64,000 nt of DNA from Bacillus pumilus (GTDB taxonomy: Bacteria > Bacillota > Bacilli > Bacillales > Bacillaceae): the NCBI RefSeq assembly GCF_009937765.1, contig NZ_CP047089.1, positions 2,044,272 to 2,108,271 on the forward strand, written 5' to 3'. The notes under the pieces were generated by a model, which worked only from the letters and a program-made list of their open reading frames with translations, did not search any database and was not told the DNA's origin. A program made the position numbers and the translations under genes. Below are positions 1 through 7,605 of this stretch, in pieces (position 1 is the first letter of the stretch; each line of letters opens with the position of its first letter).

Positions 1-29
1 GTGTAATGAAAATGAAATATAAAGAACCC

Positions 30-55
30 TAAAAAAAAATAAATTTTGCCGAATT
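30..55 (+). promoter_or_regulatory. Candidate sigma-D promoter of the cell-wall hydrolase gene
   Basis: TAAA at 30-33, a 14-nt spacer and GCCGAATT at 48-55 match the motility sigma factor consensus (TAAA-N14-16-GCCGATAT) closely. B. subtilis lytF, which occupies the same syntenic place, is sigma-D dependent. A TATAAT at 109-114 has no good -35 and is a weaker alternative. Confidence 0.6.
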
Positions 56-164
56 AATAAGCATAATGTCGTAGGAAGTCAAGACTATTTCTTCTGGTAT
101 TTGATCCTTATAATAGTAAGTAGATAAAAATTCGGATCACGATAGATACATACAGGAGGAACAA

Positions 165-998
165 ATGAAAAAACAATTGATCACAGCTGCAAGTGCAGTT
201 CTACTTGGGACGACATTATTTGCCGGAGCTGCCTCAGCACAATCAGTAAAAGTTCAAAAAGGTGACTCTCTTTCTGTTCTAGCGAAAAAATATAAGACAA
301 GCGTAAGCAAGATTAAATCAGACAATAAACTGAAATCTAATACGATATATGTTGGACAAACGTTAAAAGTAAATGGTACTGCCGCAAAAAAAACAACGAA
401 AACATCAAAAACAACGACTAAAGTAAAAGCGGCGTCAACGGCAGCGACTCATAAAGTTGTAAAAGGTGATACGTTATCTAAAATCGGCAAAAAATACGGC
501 ATGACCGTAAAAGAGCTGAAATCGTTAAATAAACTCAAAACAAACCTGATCAAAATTGGGCAAAAGCTAAAGGTCAAAAAGACGTCTAAAAAAGTGAAGA
601 CAACACCTGTGAAAGAAAAAACAGTTTCTGTTTCTTCTTTGAACACGTCTAAACTTGTAGCGGATGCTAAAGCGCACAATGGCACACCATATAGATGGGG
701 TGGAACGACACCAAAGGGCTTTGATTGCAGCGGGTTTATGTGGTATATCATTAACAAGCAAAAAAAGATTTCAAGACAAACAACTGAAGGTTTCTGGGGA
801 TCAATGAAAAGCGTATCTTCTCCAAAGATTGGCGATTTTGTGTTCTTTACAACATATAAATCGGGTCCATCTCACATGGGTGTCTACATTGGGAACAACA
901 AGTTTATCCATGCTGCTTCTGATGGTGTGACGATCAGTGATATGAATTCAAGCTATTGGAAGCCGATTTACCTTGGAGCGAAAACATTTGTGAAGTAA
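165..998 (+). CDS. LysM-NlpC/P60 D,L-endopeptidase (LytF/LytE family)
   Basis: Secreted peptidoglycan hydrolase that cleaves the D-Glu-mDAP stem-peptide bond, most likely for daughter-cell separation. A signal peptide ends at ASA-25; two LysM modules lie at about 28-69 and 95-137, separated by Lys/Thr-rich linkers; an NlpC/P60 domain occupies about 155-277. The catalytic Cys188 (FDCSGF), His237 (SHMGVY) and third polar residue His249 are present. At 277 aa it is shorter than B. subtilis LytE (three LysM) and LytF (five LysM), so substrate-targeting repeats were lost or never gained. Position next to yhdK-yhdL-sigM and a sigma-D-like promoter favour a lytF counterpart. The SD aggagg lies just before the ATG. 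Family is certain; which paralogue is less so. Confidence 0.93.
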   Translation: MKKQLITAASAVLLGTTLFAGAASAQSVKVQKGDSLSVLAKKYKTSVSKIKSDNKLKSNTIYVGQTLKVNGTAAKKTTKTSKTTTKVKAASTAATHKVVKGDTLSKIGKKYGMTVKELKSLNKLKTNLIKIGQKLKVKKTSKKVKTTPVKEKTVSVSSLNTSKLVADAKAHNGTPYRWGGTTPKGFDCSGFMWYIINKQKKISRQTTEGFWGSMKSVSSPKIGDFVFFTTYKSGPSHMGVYIGNNKFIHAASDGVTISDMNSSYWKPIYLGAKTFVK

Positions 999-1007
999 TT
1001 TATTTTA

Positions 1008-1037
1008 AAAGACTGCTGATGAAGCAGTCTTTTTTAT
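1008..1037 (+). terminator. Terminator of the LysM-NlpC/P60 gene
   Basis: A perfect 10-bp stem (1008-1017 with 1023-1032, AAAGACTGCT arm) is followed by a T run directly after the stop codon region. Confidence 0.9.
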
Positions 1038-1072
1038 TTGCGCTATAGACATAAGAATATAAATTGATATTC

Positions 1073-1119
1073 AAAAAAGCCCGTGCTACTTGGCATTAGT
1101 CAAGTAACACGGGCTTTTC
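1073..1119 (-). terminator. Terminator of the sigM-yhdL-yhdK operon
   Basis: A long stem (AAGCCCGTG...CACGGGCTT with an inner CTTG/CAAG pairing) sits downstream of yhdK; on the minus strand it ends in a T run (complement of the A run at 1073-1078). Confidence 0.88.
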
Positions 1120-1133
1120 ATGTTGAGAATGGC

Positions 1134-1424
1134 TTAAAAACCTAATTGAAGATCAACATCGATTGATACGATGGCATAGACACATACAATGACAAAGATA
1201 TTCAGTACGACACCGAGGAATCCAGGGCCCGTACGGCCTTTTTTAATGAACAGTTCAATAATGCCAAATGGAACTGCGGCCATTGCAAAAGGAAGCATCT
1301 GAAAAGAATAAAATGTCACATTACTGATAATGGCGAGGTTCAGCATGAGCAGGGATAATATCGCAGTACCGACAGAAATCCAGCCAAATACATTATGCTC
1401 TTTAAAAATTCTTACCAATTCCAT
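1134..1424 (-). CDS. yhdK: YhdK, small membrane partner of the SigM anti-sigma factor
   Basis: A 96-residue, very hydrophobic protein with about three membrane segments (about 12-32, 36-58, 68-90). In B. subtilis the equally sized YhdK acts with YhdL to hold SigM inactive at the membrane; that role is transferred by synteny and length. It is the last gene of the minus-strand sigM-yhdL-yhdK unit, and its start overlaps the yhdL end by 13 nt, which implies translational coupling. No recognisable catalytic motif. It could only be doubted on grounds of low sequence complexity; the arrangement makes the call firm. Confidence 0.85.
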   Translation of the reverse strand: MELVRIFKEHNVFGWISVGTAILSLLMLNLAIISNVTFYSFQMLPFAMAAVPFGIIELFIKKGRTGPGFLGVVLNIFVIVCVYAIVSIDVDLQLGF

Positions 1425-2470
1425 AATTCCACCTCGCTCACTTTTGCCGTTTTAATGCGTTTTGTCTTCACAAATTTCTCAATTTCTTTTGAAGGACCTG
1501 TGATCACAGAGCCATAAATCGTAACACCATTTTGGTTGATATAGCGTATTCGGTTTGACAGATCCAGTTCAGGTCTGCCAGATATCGTTTTTGCCCAGGT
1601 TGGGTGCTGATTGACGTAAGTAAGGGCATCTTTAAATTGATCGACCTCTGTTTTTGATGTGTGCTGAAGTTCTTTTAAGAATTCAGAGTCTCTCCCAGGA
1701 AAGCCAATTGGCCGCTGATTCCCACTTAAAGAATCCTCTGTTTTAATCGCATTCCAGAGCACTTTCATATCATATTTTTTAGCAAAGGAATAAACGTCCT
1801 TTGGTGTATATGCTTTGTCATAAGAAACATACACTTCACTGACTGTTCCTTCAGGAAGCTTGTCTAAAGTAGTCAGTGTTTGTTTTTTAGATGCATCTGC
1901 CTGAGTAGAAGGATGGGTAAAGAAATCCTCCGTATCACGTGAGCTGTCACCATAATATGAAATCATAGGCTGCTTTAATTTATCGAAAAACATCTCGATT
2001 TGTTCACTGCCAATGGCTTCTGTTTTATTGCCAATTTGTTTTTGCAGCTTCAATTCGGTGTTCATTCCAAAAAGCTTGACTTGGCCTTTTAAATCCTTCA
2101 TATCAATCGCCACGTTTGGTTTCGTCAAAGCGACTGTTACAGCAGCTGTTTCCATGAAGTGATTTCCTTTACTCTCTGCTCCGCCAACACCGTAGTATAG
2201 ATAACTTCCTAATGTACAAAGCGGTAAAATAATAAGTGTAGAGATGACAGCAAGTACAGAAATACGTAAATAAGACTTTCTTTTTCCGTATTGTAAGATG
2301 GCTTTTTGCTTTTCAGGACTGATAGAAAAATCGGTCCAATCCGAGTCGTTCAGTTCCTGACTTAAGCGTTTTTCATTTTCTTCTAGCTCTTCTTCAAAAG
2401 CCATCATTTCTTCCTCGTTCATCTCACCATTATTATATTGTTCCCATCGCTTGTTAAACTCTTCATTCAT
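1412..2470 (-). CDS. yhdL: YhdL, anti-sigma-M factor
   Basis: Membrane-anchored anti-sigma factor that binds SigM and releases it on envelope stress; depletion is lethal in B. subtilis because SigM becomes hyperactive (family knowledge). The N-terminal 60 residues are acidic and cytoplasmic, one membrane segment lies at about 70-93, and the remaining 260 residues should be extracytoplasmic. GTG-TTA-ATG-ATG stand in a row at 2479-2468; the second ATG (2470) best fits the GAGGTG SD, giving 352 residues against about 358 in B. subtilis. The start overlaps the sigM end by 8 nt and the end overlaps yhdK by 13 nt, so the three are one coupled operon. Confidence 0.88.
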   Translation of the reverse strand: MNEEFNKRWEQYNNGEMNEEEMMAFEEELEENEKRLSQELNDSDWTDFSISPEKQKAILQYGKRKSYLRISVLAVISTLIILPLCTLGSYLYYGVGGAESKGNHFMETAAVTVALTKPNVAIDMKDLKGQVKLFGMNTELKLQKQIGNKTEAIGSEQIEMFFDKLKQPMISYYGDSSRDTEDFFTHPSTQADASKKQTLTTLDKLPEGTVSEVYVSYDKAYTPKDVYSFAKKYDMKVLWNAIKTEDSLSGNQRPIGFPGRDSEFLKELQHTSKTEVDQFKDALTYVNQHPTWAKTISGRPELDLSNRIRYINQNGVTIYGSVITGPSKEIEKFVKTKRIKTAKVSEVELWNW

Positions 2471-2954
2471 CATTAACACCTCTGTTGTAAAGTGCTTTTA
2501 GGCGCTGCCTTGCACGAAATAAAACACTTTTAAAATTTGCTTCAGTAATATTCATGACCTTGGATGCTTCCTTGTAATTCAGTTCTTTTAAATAATACAA
2601 TGTCAACGCTTCCTTATAGTTATCTGGAAGCTGTTCCAAATACATGTTGAGGACTTCTTTTATTTCAACCTGTTCAGCAGGGCTTTGTACAGATGTTTGT
2701 AAAAGGCCGCCAATAAGATCATCCGATATGGTCACTTCTTTTTTATGTTTCCTGACATAATCAATAAAAGCATTTCGTGCCACCTGAAATAACCAAGGTT
2801 TCACTTTGCTATGGTCGTAGGAATGAATATGTATATAAGCACGCATAAAGGTTTCCTGCAATAAGTCTTCTGCCAAATGTTTGTCTTTTGTCATGGAGAG
2901 CAGAAACCTGTAAACATCGTTCATATACATTTGATAAATTTCATCGATCGTCAC
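2463..2954 (-). CDS. sigM: RNA polymerase ECF sigma factor SigM
   Basis: ECF sigma factor of 163 residues that directs envelope-stress genes (salt, acid, cell-wall antibiotics in B. subtilis). Region 2 (about 1-75: YRFLLSMTKDKHLAEDLLQ, core binding and -10 recognition) and region 4 (about 105-160, with the helix-turn-helix YKEASKVMNITEANFKSVLF) are both intact. It is first in the sigM-yhdL-yhdK operon. The leader carries a sequence resembling its own target promoter, consistent with autoregulation. ATG start with a GAGGGGAG SD upstream. Confidence 0.95.
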   Translation of the reverse strand: MTIDEIYQMYMNDVYRFLLSMTKDKHLAEDLLQETFMRAYIHIHSYDHSKVKPWLFQVARNAFIDYVRKHKKEVTISDDLIGGLLQTSVQSPAEQVEIKEVLNMYLEQLPDNYKEALTLYYLKELNYKEASKVMNITEANFKSVLFRARQRLKALYNRGVNDE

Positions 2955-2979
2955 TGATTTTTCTCCCCTCTATGTTATA

Positions 2980-3006
2980 CACGCATAAGAAAGGCATAAA
3001 GTTGCA
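2980..3006 (-). promoter_or_regulatory. Candidate autoregulatory SigM (ECF) promoter
   Basis: On the minus strand TGCAAC (3006-3001) and CGTG (2983-2980) are separated by 17 nt, resembling the ECF pattern (TGAAAC-N16/17-CGTC) about 25 nt upstream of the sigM start codon. B. subtilis sigM is autoregulated; the match here is by eye. Confidence 0.55.
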
Positions 3007-3277
3007 CGAAACTTCTCAATACCGTACAATACTCATCTCTTTCGCCGAATCAAAATCATTTCTCCTTATCATAGCGAAATTTCCACCATTTATAAAGCAT
3101 TTTCAATAGAACAAAGCAGGAAAAAACCTTAAAAAACGACAAAATTGGACACAATTCCTCTTCTATTCTCTCCTAAAACCATGGACCTGAATACAGAAAG
3201 AACAATCATTCTGAACGAAAAATGATGTGATGGTTTAGTTGTTTCAAGAAATTTTTAGTACCAGGTAATAAAAAATT

Positions 3278-3286
3278 TGTTATAAT
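3278..3286 (+). promoter_or_regulatory. Extended -10 promoter of plsC
   Basis: TG-T-TATAAT forms a perfect extended -10 (TG at 3278-3279, TATAAT at 3281-3286) 40 nt before the plsC start; no strong -35 is visible, as is common for extended -10 promoters. The rest of the 370-bp sigM-plsC gap shows nothing I can name. Confidence 0.6.
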
Positions 3287-3326
3287 AGAAACAAATCCTT
3301 CATTCTTCAAACAAAGGAAGTGCACT

Positions 3327-3929
3327 ATGTATAAATTTTCAGGTTATACCATTAAAGTATTATTTACTCTTCGAGGCGGAATCAAAGTATATCAAAGAGA
3401 GAATCTGCCAACGGATCGGGGATTTGTCATTGCATGTACACATGAGGGTTTTGTGGATGTTCTTGCATTAGGCGCAGGGATTCTTCCATTTGAGATCCAC
3501 TACATGGCGAAAAAAGAATTGTTTGCAAATAAATGGATCGGTGGATTTTTAAAGAAGATTCATGCCTTTCCAGTTGATCGAGAGAATCCTGGGCCAAGCA
3601 GTATTAAAACGCCCATTAAATTATTAAAAGAGGGAAAAATCGTTGGGATTTTTCCAAGCGGAACACGTACAACAGAAGATGTACCTTTAAAAAGAGGTGC
3701 GGTTACCATTGCGCAGCTTGGTAAAGCGCCAATCGTCCCAGCAGCGTACAAAGGACCGTCCAATGCAAAAAGTCTTTTTAAAAAGGGAAAAATGCGCTTA
3801 ATTATCGGTAAACCGATTGAGCAGTCAGAATTTGAGCATCTACCGCCAAAAGAACGATTAGGTGCCATGACAGAAGTTTTAAACACAAGAATCAAGGAAC
3901 TTGAAGCTCAATTAATGGAAAAAGCATAA
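3327..3929 (+). CDS. plsC: 1-acyl-sn-glycerol-3-phosphate acyltransferase PlsC
   Basis: Transfers an acyl chain to lysophosphatidic acid to make phosphatidic acid, the branch point of membrane phospholipid synthesis; the B. subtilis gene (yhdO) is essential. The 200-residue protein has the catalytic H-x4-D box (HEGFVD, about residues 36-41) and the glycerol-phosphate binding FPSGTRT motif (about 110-116, usual form FPEGTRS). It is monocistronic, between an extended -10 promoter and a bidirectional terminator. The SD is AAAGGAAG. Confidence 0.93.
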   Translation: MYKFSGYTIKVLFTLRGGIKVYQRENLPTDRGFVIACTHEGFVDVLALGAGILPFEIHYMAKKELFANKWIGGFLKKIHAFPVDRENPGPSSIKTPIKLLKEGKIVGIFPSGTRTTEDVPLKRGAVTIAQLGKAPIVPAAYKGPSNAKSLFKKGKMRLIIGKPIEQSEFEHLPPKERLGAMTEVLNTRIKELEAQLMEKA

Positions 3930-3930
3930 G

Positions 3931-3968
3931 AAAAACGACCGCTTGCTTTGGCAAGGGTCGTTTTTTTA
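3931..3968. terminator. Bidirectional terminator between plsC and mpfA
   Basis: ACGACC/GGTCGT plus CTTGC/GCAAG stem with a one-base bulge, flanked by an A run and a T run, between convergent genes. Confidence 0.88.
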
Positions 3969-5300
3969 TTAAGAAGCGCCTTCTTCAGCGGCTTCTGCTA
4001 ACTGTTCATTTAACTTTTTAACTTCGATATATACCACATGGTGTCCATCGACTTCATTAATAATAAATTCATAGCCTTGTTCACGAATGGTGTCATTTTT
4101 CTCAACTTCATATTTCTGAGTAAGGAACCAGCCGCCAATCGTATCGACTTCTTCATTATCAAGCTGCGTACCTAAGAGCAGGTTGACTTGGTCAACTAGA
4201 ACCTTTCCATCAAAGATATAATGGTCTTCTCCAAGTTTACGCACTTCGTTGATTTCATCAATATCGAATTCATCACGAATTTCACCGACGATTTCTTCAA
4301 GGATGTCTTCTACAGTCACAAGACCAGCTGTACCGCCATATTCATCTGATAAAATCGCCATGTGTACACGTTCGCGCTGCATTTTGAGCAATAAATCATG
4401 TACAGGAACGGTTTCGATCACATGAATAATTGGATTGACAAACTTTTCAATCGTATCACTTGTAGAACACTCACCGCTAATACAAGCTGTGAGAACCTCT
4501 TTGATGTTCAGAACACCAATCATATTATCTTTATCGCCATCTTCAATTGGATAACGTGTATATTTCTCAACCTTGGTCACTTTCAGCATTTCCTCAATGG
4601 TAATATCATGAGGGAAACTGACAACTTCGGTACGAGGAATCATAATTTCTTTCGCCAGACGGTCATCAAATTCAAAAATTTTATTTACATATTTGAATTC
4701 AGACTGGTTAATTTCGCCGCTTTTATAGCTCTCTGATAAAATAATCCGCAATTCTTCTTCAGAGTGCGCCATGTCATGCTCAGAAACTTGCTGAAGACCG
4801 AACGCTTTTGTTAACAAACGAGCAGATCCATTTAATACCCAGATAAACGGGAACATCACTTTGTAAAAAATCATGAGCGGTCTAGCAAAAAGAAGAGATA
4901 CTTGCTCTGCCTTTTGAATGGCGAGTGTTTTTGGTGCAAGTTCTCCAACCACAACGTGTAAAAACGTCATAATACTAAACGCAATAATAAAAGTGACAAT
5001 CGAACTAGCTGATTGAGGGATTGATAGCTCTACAAAAAGTGGAGCCAGCATGTGCGCAATGGTTTCTTCCCCTAACCAACCAATACCAAGGGCGGTAATG
5101 GTAATACCGAGCTGACAGGCCGACAGATACTCATCAAGGTGAGTGGTGACATGCTTGACAGCAACTGCTGTTTTATTACCTTCTGCGATTAACTGATCAA
5201 TTCTTGAGCTTCTTAAGCGAATGATCGCAAACTCTGATGCAACGAAAAATGCGGTTAAAGCTATAAGCAAAGCAACTATAAGTAAATTAACTATGTCCAA
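3969..5300 (-). CDS. mpfA: MpfA (YhdP), CNNM/CorC-type magnesium exporter
   Basis: Membrane transporter implicated in Mg2+ export in B. subtilis. Domains: a CNNM (DUF21) transmembrane region at about 1-190 with four hydrophobic segments, a CBS-domain pair at about 215-335 that senses nucleotide/Mg2+ in this family, and a CorC_HlyC domain at about 350-430. The 443-residue length matches the orthologue. It starts with TTG. The AGGAGG SD (5339-5344) is 38 nt upstream, too far unless the perfect hairpin at 5307-5333 folds; the paralogue yhdT has the same design (see that feature). Upstream yhdQ, a MerR gene on the same strand, lies 58 nt away. Confidence 0.92.
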   Translation of the reverse strand: MDIVNLLIVALLIALTAFFVASEFAIIRLRSSRIDQLIAEGNKTAVAVKHVTTHLDEYLSACQLGITITALGIGWLGEETIAHMLAPLFVELSIPQSASSIVTFIIAFSIMTFLHVVVGELAPKTLAIQKAEQVSLLFARPLMIFYKVMFPFIWVLNGSARLLTKAFGLQQVSEHDMAHSEEELRIILSESYKSGEINQSEFKYVNKIFEFDDRLAKEIMIPRTEVVSFPHDITIEEMLKVTKVEKYTRYPIEDGDKDNMIGVLNIKEVLTACISGECSTSDTIEKFVNPIIHVIETVPVHDLLLKMQRERVHMAILSDEYGGTAGLVTVEDILEEIVGEIRDEFDIDEINEVRKLGEDHYIFDGKVLVDQVNLLLGTQLDNEEVDTIGGWFLTQKYEVEKNDTIREQGYEFIINEVDGHHVVYIEVKKLNEQLAEAAEEGAS

Positions 5301-5306
5301 TTAAGG

Positions 5307-5344
5307 CCTTCGTTCTGACTTTGAGAACGAAGGTAACACCTCCT
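5307..5344 (-). promoter_or_regulatory. Hairpin between SD and start codon of mpfA
   Basis: The minus strand reads SD AGGAGG (5344-5339), 5 nt, a perfect 10-bp stem (arms 5333-5324 and 5316-5307, 7-nt loop), 6 nt, then the TTG start. Linear SD-start spacing is 38 nt; with the 27-nt hairpin excluded it is 11 nt. There is no U tract, so this is not a terminator. Confidence 0.75.
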
Positions 5345-5358
5345 GTTTAGTAAAAATT

Positions 5359-5799
5359 TTAACTTAACAGCAGTAAAAATGATTGGACAGCCGTCATCTT
5401 CTCAGGTGTAAGCTGTTCTTTTAATTTTTCACGTTGTTCTGGTTCAAGCTGCTTACAACGTACCAAAATGCGGTCCATATGCTCGTTCATCCGATCGATA
5501 TCAGAGGTTAAATGGACAAGTTCATCAGAAGCTTCCTTTTGAGAAGGGAATTGTTCATCTAATCTGGATTTGATGTCAGAAAGAGCCAATCTCTGCTGTT
5601 TGCAAAGAACGATTAATTGTAATCGTTTTAAAGCATGTTCATCGTAATAACGATAATTTGAGCAAGATCTAACAGGCGCAAGCAACCCTAGATTTGTATA
5701 ATAATCTACAGTACGTTTCGTCACCTGTGCAATCTGTGCTAGTTCACCAATACGATACTTTTTCTCAGCCCCATCTGAACATCTCCTCCTAACCGTCAC
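5359..5799 (-). CDS. yhdQ: MerR-family transcriptional regulator (YhdQ/CueR position)
   Basis: MerR-type DNA-binding protein: a winged helix-turn-helix at about 15-80 (YRIGELAQIAQVTKRTVDYY, then SNYRYYDEHAL) and a dimerisation coiled coil at about 85-125. The B. subtilis gene here is called cueR, a copper sensor. The paired C-terminal metal-loop cysteines of E. coli CueR are not evident (a single RCK motif near residue 114), so the effector is uncertain. The only in-frame start is GTG 5799, which has no SD; a good SD (AGGAGG, 5790-5785) lies inside the ORF, followed by an out-of-frame ATG (5774). One extra A in the A run at about 5758-5762 would put that ATG in frame (MGLRKKYRIGE). The start is therefore doubtful. 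Confidence 0.78.
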   Translation of the reverse strand: MTVRRRCSDGAEKKYRIGELAQIAQVTKRTVDYYTNLGLLAPVRSCSNYRYYDEHALKRLQLIVLCKQQRLALSDIKSRLDEQFPSQKEASDELVHLTSDIDRMNEHMDRILVRCKQLEPEQREKLKEQLTPEKMTAVQSFLLLLS

Positions 5800-5802
5800 G
5801 TT

Positions 5803-5823
5803 ATAGTTTATGAAAATAGTTTA
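5803..5823. repeat. 8-bp direct repeat upstream of the MerR gene
   Basis: ATAGTTTA occurs at 5803-5810 and 5816-5823, one near helical turn apart (13 bp), immediately upstream of the GTG of yhdQ. MerR operators are usually inverted repeats, so its meaning is unclear. Confidence 0.5.
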
Positions 5824-5939
5824 ATATAATTCTAGCCTGAAATACAAGTTAATTGTTCAGATTTCCTGCCGATATGAAGAGGAGAGAGGGATTTCTCAGT
5901 CTAAATGGTCCTGTCAAATTTCACATAGTGATACAGGAA

Positions 5940-5968
5940 TTTTCAGATTATTTATGGTAAGATAAAAT
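5940..5968 (+). promoter_or_regulatory. Candidate sigma-A promoter of yhdT
   Basis: TTTTCA (5940-5945), 17-nt spacer, TAAAAT (5963-5968). It would give a leader of about 160 nt before yhdT. Confidence 0.55.
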
Positions 5969-5973
5969 GAATA

Positions 5974-6069
5974 CCGTTTCATATATATGTAGAGAAACGG
6001 ATTTATACGTGAACCGGAGGTGGTTAAGTGGGGCCCTCAATATAGTCTTATTTAATCAGTTAACCGTTT
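5974..6069 (+). promoter_or_regulatory. Structured yhdT leader with mini-ORF and alternative pairings
   Basis: A 7-bp stem (CCGTTTC 5974-5980 with GAAACGG 5994-6000) competes with pairing of 5995-6000 to CCGTTT at 6064-6069, which in turn overlaps a GGTTAA (6022-6027)/TTAACC (6060-6065) pairing. Between them a well-spaced SD (GGAGG 6016-6020) precedes GTG-GGG-CCC-TCA-ATA-TAG (6028-6045), a five-codon ORF. This resembles a regulatory leader, but no known riboswitch class is recognised. Confidence 0.4.
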
Positions 6070-6092
6070 TACAAAACATAACATCATCAATC

Positions 6093-6133
6093 AGGAGGTG
6101 ACTCCTTGTTCTTCTAAGAAAGAGCAAGGTTAA
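6093..6133 (+). promoter_or_regulatory. Hairpin between SD and start codon of yhdT
   Basis: AGGAGG (6093-6098), 5 nt, a 10-bp stem with one G-U pair (6104-6113 with 6120-6129, 6-nt loop), 4 nt, then ATG 6134. Linear spacing is 35 nt; excluding the 26-nt hairpin it is 9 nt. It mirrors the arrangement in the paralogue mpfA. Apart from this SD only a weak GAGCAAGG precedes the ATG. Confidence 0.75.
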
Positions 6134-7516
6134 ATGGACGATATTGTTAATCTGAGTATAGTCGGTGTTTTGATTGCTTTAACAGCTTTCTTTGTTGCAT
6201 CTGAATTTGCCATCGTAAAGGTGAGAAGCTCAAGAATTGATCAGCTTGTTGCCGAAGGGTCCAAAAAGGCGATGGTGGCGAAAAAGGTGACATCAAGGCT
6301 GGATGAATATTTGTCAGCCTGTCAGCTTGGTATTACTGTGACATCACTTGGTTTAGGGTGGATTGGTAAGCCAGCTGTAAAAGAACTTTTGGTTCGAGGT
6401 TTTGGTTTGACAAACATTCCTGATTCAGCAATCAGCCTGATCTCAGCAACACTTGCGTTCTCTATTATTACCTTTTTGCATGTAGTCGTCGGTGAGCTTA
6501 CACCAAAAACACTAGCGATTCAAAAGGCGGAAAAAATGACGCTTTGGTTGTCAGGTCCGCTACATGCATTTTATATCCTAATGTTCCCTTTCATTTATGT
6601 GTTAAACGGGTCAGCCCGTGTTTTAACCAAAATGATGGGCATCGATATGGGGTCTGAAAAAGAACATTCCCATTCTGAAGAAGAATTAAAGATTTTACTA
6701 TCTGAGAGCTTAAAAAATGGGGAAATCAACCCGTCAGAATATAATTATATGAATAAAATTTTCGACTTTGATAATCGAATTGCCAGAGAGATCATGGTCC
6801 CGCGGAGAGAAATTTGTGCCATTCCAGAAGATATGCCGCTAGATGAAATCCTCTCCATCATGACGCAGGAGAAGTATACACGCTTTCCCGTGTTTTCAGG
6901 CGATAAAGATCATGTCATCGGCATGCTGAACAAAAAGCAGCTCTTTGCAGATCTTGTGTATCAAGGAGAAAAGGATCAATTGAAGATCCAAGATTATATA
7001 TATCCAGTGATTGAAGTCATTGATACGATTCCTATTCAGGAGCTTCTCGTCAAGATGCAACGCGATCGAATGCACATGGCGATTTTAACCGACGAATATG
7101 GCGGAACGTCTGGACTTGTCACAACAGAAGATATTTTAGAAGAGATTGTTGGAGATATTCGAGATGAATTCGATGAAGATGAGCAGCCGGTTATTCAAAA
7201 AAGAGCCGATCATCATTATGTTTTAGATGGCAAAGTCAGATTAGAGGAAGTACAAGATTTGATCGAAATGTCATATCATGATGAAGAAATTGATACAATA
7301 GGCGGGCTCATCTTAAATGAGAACATTGATATCCGAGAAGGACAATCCATTTATCTTGACGATATTCGGATGAAGGTCTTGGAGATGGATGGACGCTATG
7401 TGAAAAAGATCGATTTGAAGAAAGGCGTCACGTCAACAGATAAAGGAAATACACGCACAGGGCTTGATATAAAAGAGCCGCTGTTAGTAAATGAAATGAC
7501 CTTGAGCGAAAAATAA
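6134..7516 (+). CDS. yhdT: YhdT, CNNM/CorC-type hemolysin family transporter, mpfA paralogue
   Basis: Paralogue of mpfA with the same order: CNNM/DUF21 membrane region (about 1-190; [17 protein letters not shown] is shared almost word for word), CBS pair (about 215-335) and CorC_HlyC domain (about 350-430), plus a charged C-terminal tail absent from mpfA that makes it 460 residues. By family it should be a divalent cation (Mg2+-like) exporter; the substrate is not proven. It is transcribed divergently from yhdQ-mpfA behind a long structured leader, and the SD is separated from the ATG by a hairpin. A strong terminator overlaps the 3' end. Confidence 0.9.
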   Translation: MDDIVNLSIVGVLIALTAFFVASEFAIVKVRSSRIDQLVAEGSKKAMVAKKVTSRLDEYLSACQLGITVTSLGLGWIGKPAVKELLVRGFGLTNIPDSAISLISATLAFSIITFLHVVVGELTPKTLAIQKAEKMTLWLSGPLHAFYILMFPFIYVLNGSARVLTKMMGIDMGSEKEHSHSEEELKILLSESLKNGEINPSEYNYMNKIFDFDNRIAREIMVPRREICAIPEDMPLDEILSIMTQEKYTRFPVFSGDKDHVIGMLNKKQLFADLVYQGEKDQLKIQDYIYPVIEVIDTIPIQELLVKMQRDRMHMAILTDEYGGTSGLVTTEDILEEIVGDIRDEFDEDEQPVIQKRADHHYVLDGKVRLEEVQDLIEMSYHDEEIDTIGGLILNENIDIREGQSIYLDDIRMKVLEMDGRYVKKIDLKKGVTSTDKGNTRTGLDIKEPLLVNEMTLSEK

Positions 7517-7531
7517 GCTCAAGGTTTTTTT
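7499..7531 (+). terminator. Terminator of yhdT
   Basis: Perfect 9-bp stem ACCTTGAGC (7499-7507)/GCTCAAGGT (7517-7525) followed by a T run; the left arm lies within the yhdT coding sequence and the loop holds the stop codon. Confidence 0.9.
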
Positions 7532-7551
7532 AGGTATTTAGTCTCTTTTTA

Positions 7552-7589
7552 CGAATGTTTGTTCGGGTTATAATAGGAACAAACGTTCG
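7552..7589 (+). promoter_or_regulatory. Two LexA (SOS) boxes flanking a -10 element
   Basis: CGAATGTTTGTTCG (7552-7565) and GGAACAAACGTTCG (7576-7589) each fit the Bacillus LexA consensus CGAAC-N4-GTTCG with one arm mismatch. They bracket a perfect TATAAT (7569-7574). Placement between -35 and -10 and just downstream of -10 is what a tight SOS repressor site would look like. Confidence 0.8.
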
Positions 7590-7605
7590 ATAGAGGGGGA
7601 TGGAC

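Noticed and set aside
449-761. Antisense ORFs inside the LysM-NlpC/P60 gene
   Set aside because: Shadows of a well-supported gene; no SD and low-complexity composition.
6103-6118. TTG-started four-codon ORF in the yhdT hairpin
   Set aside because: The corresponding position in the mpfA leader has no start codon, so the shared hairpin explains the sequence better.
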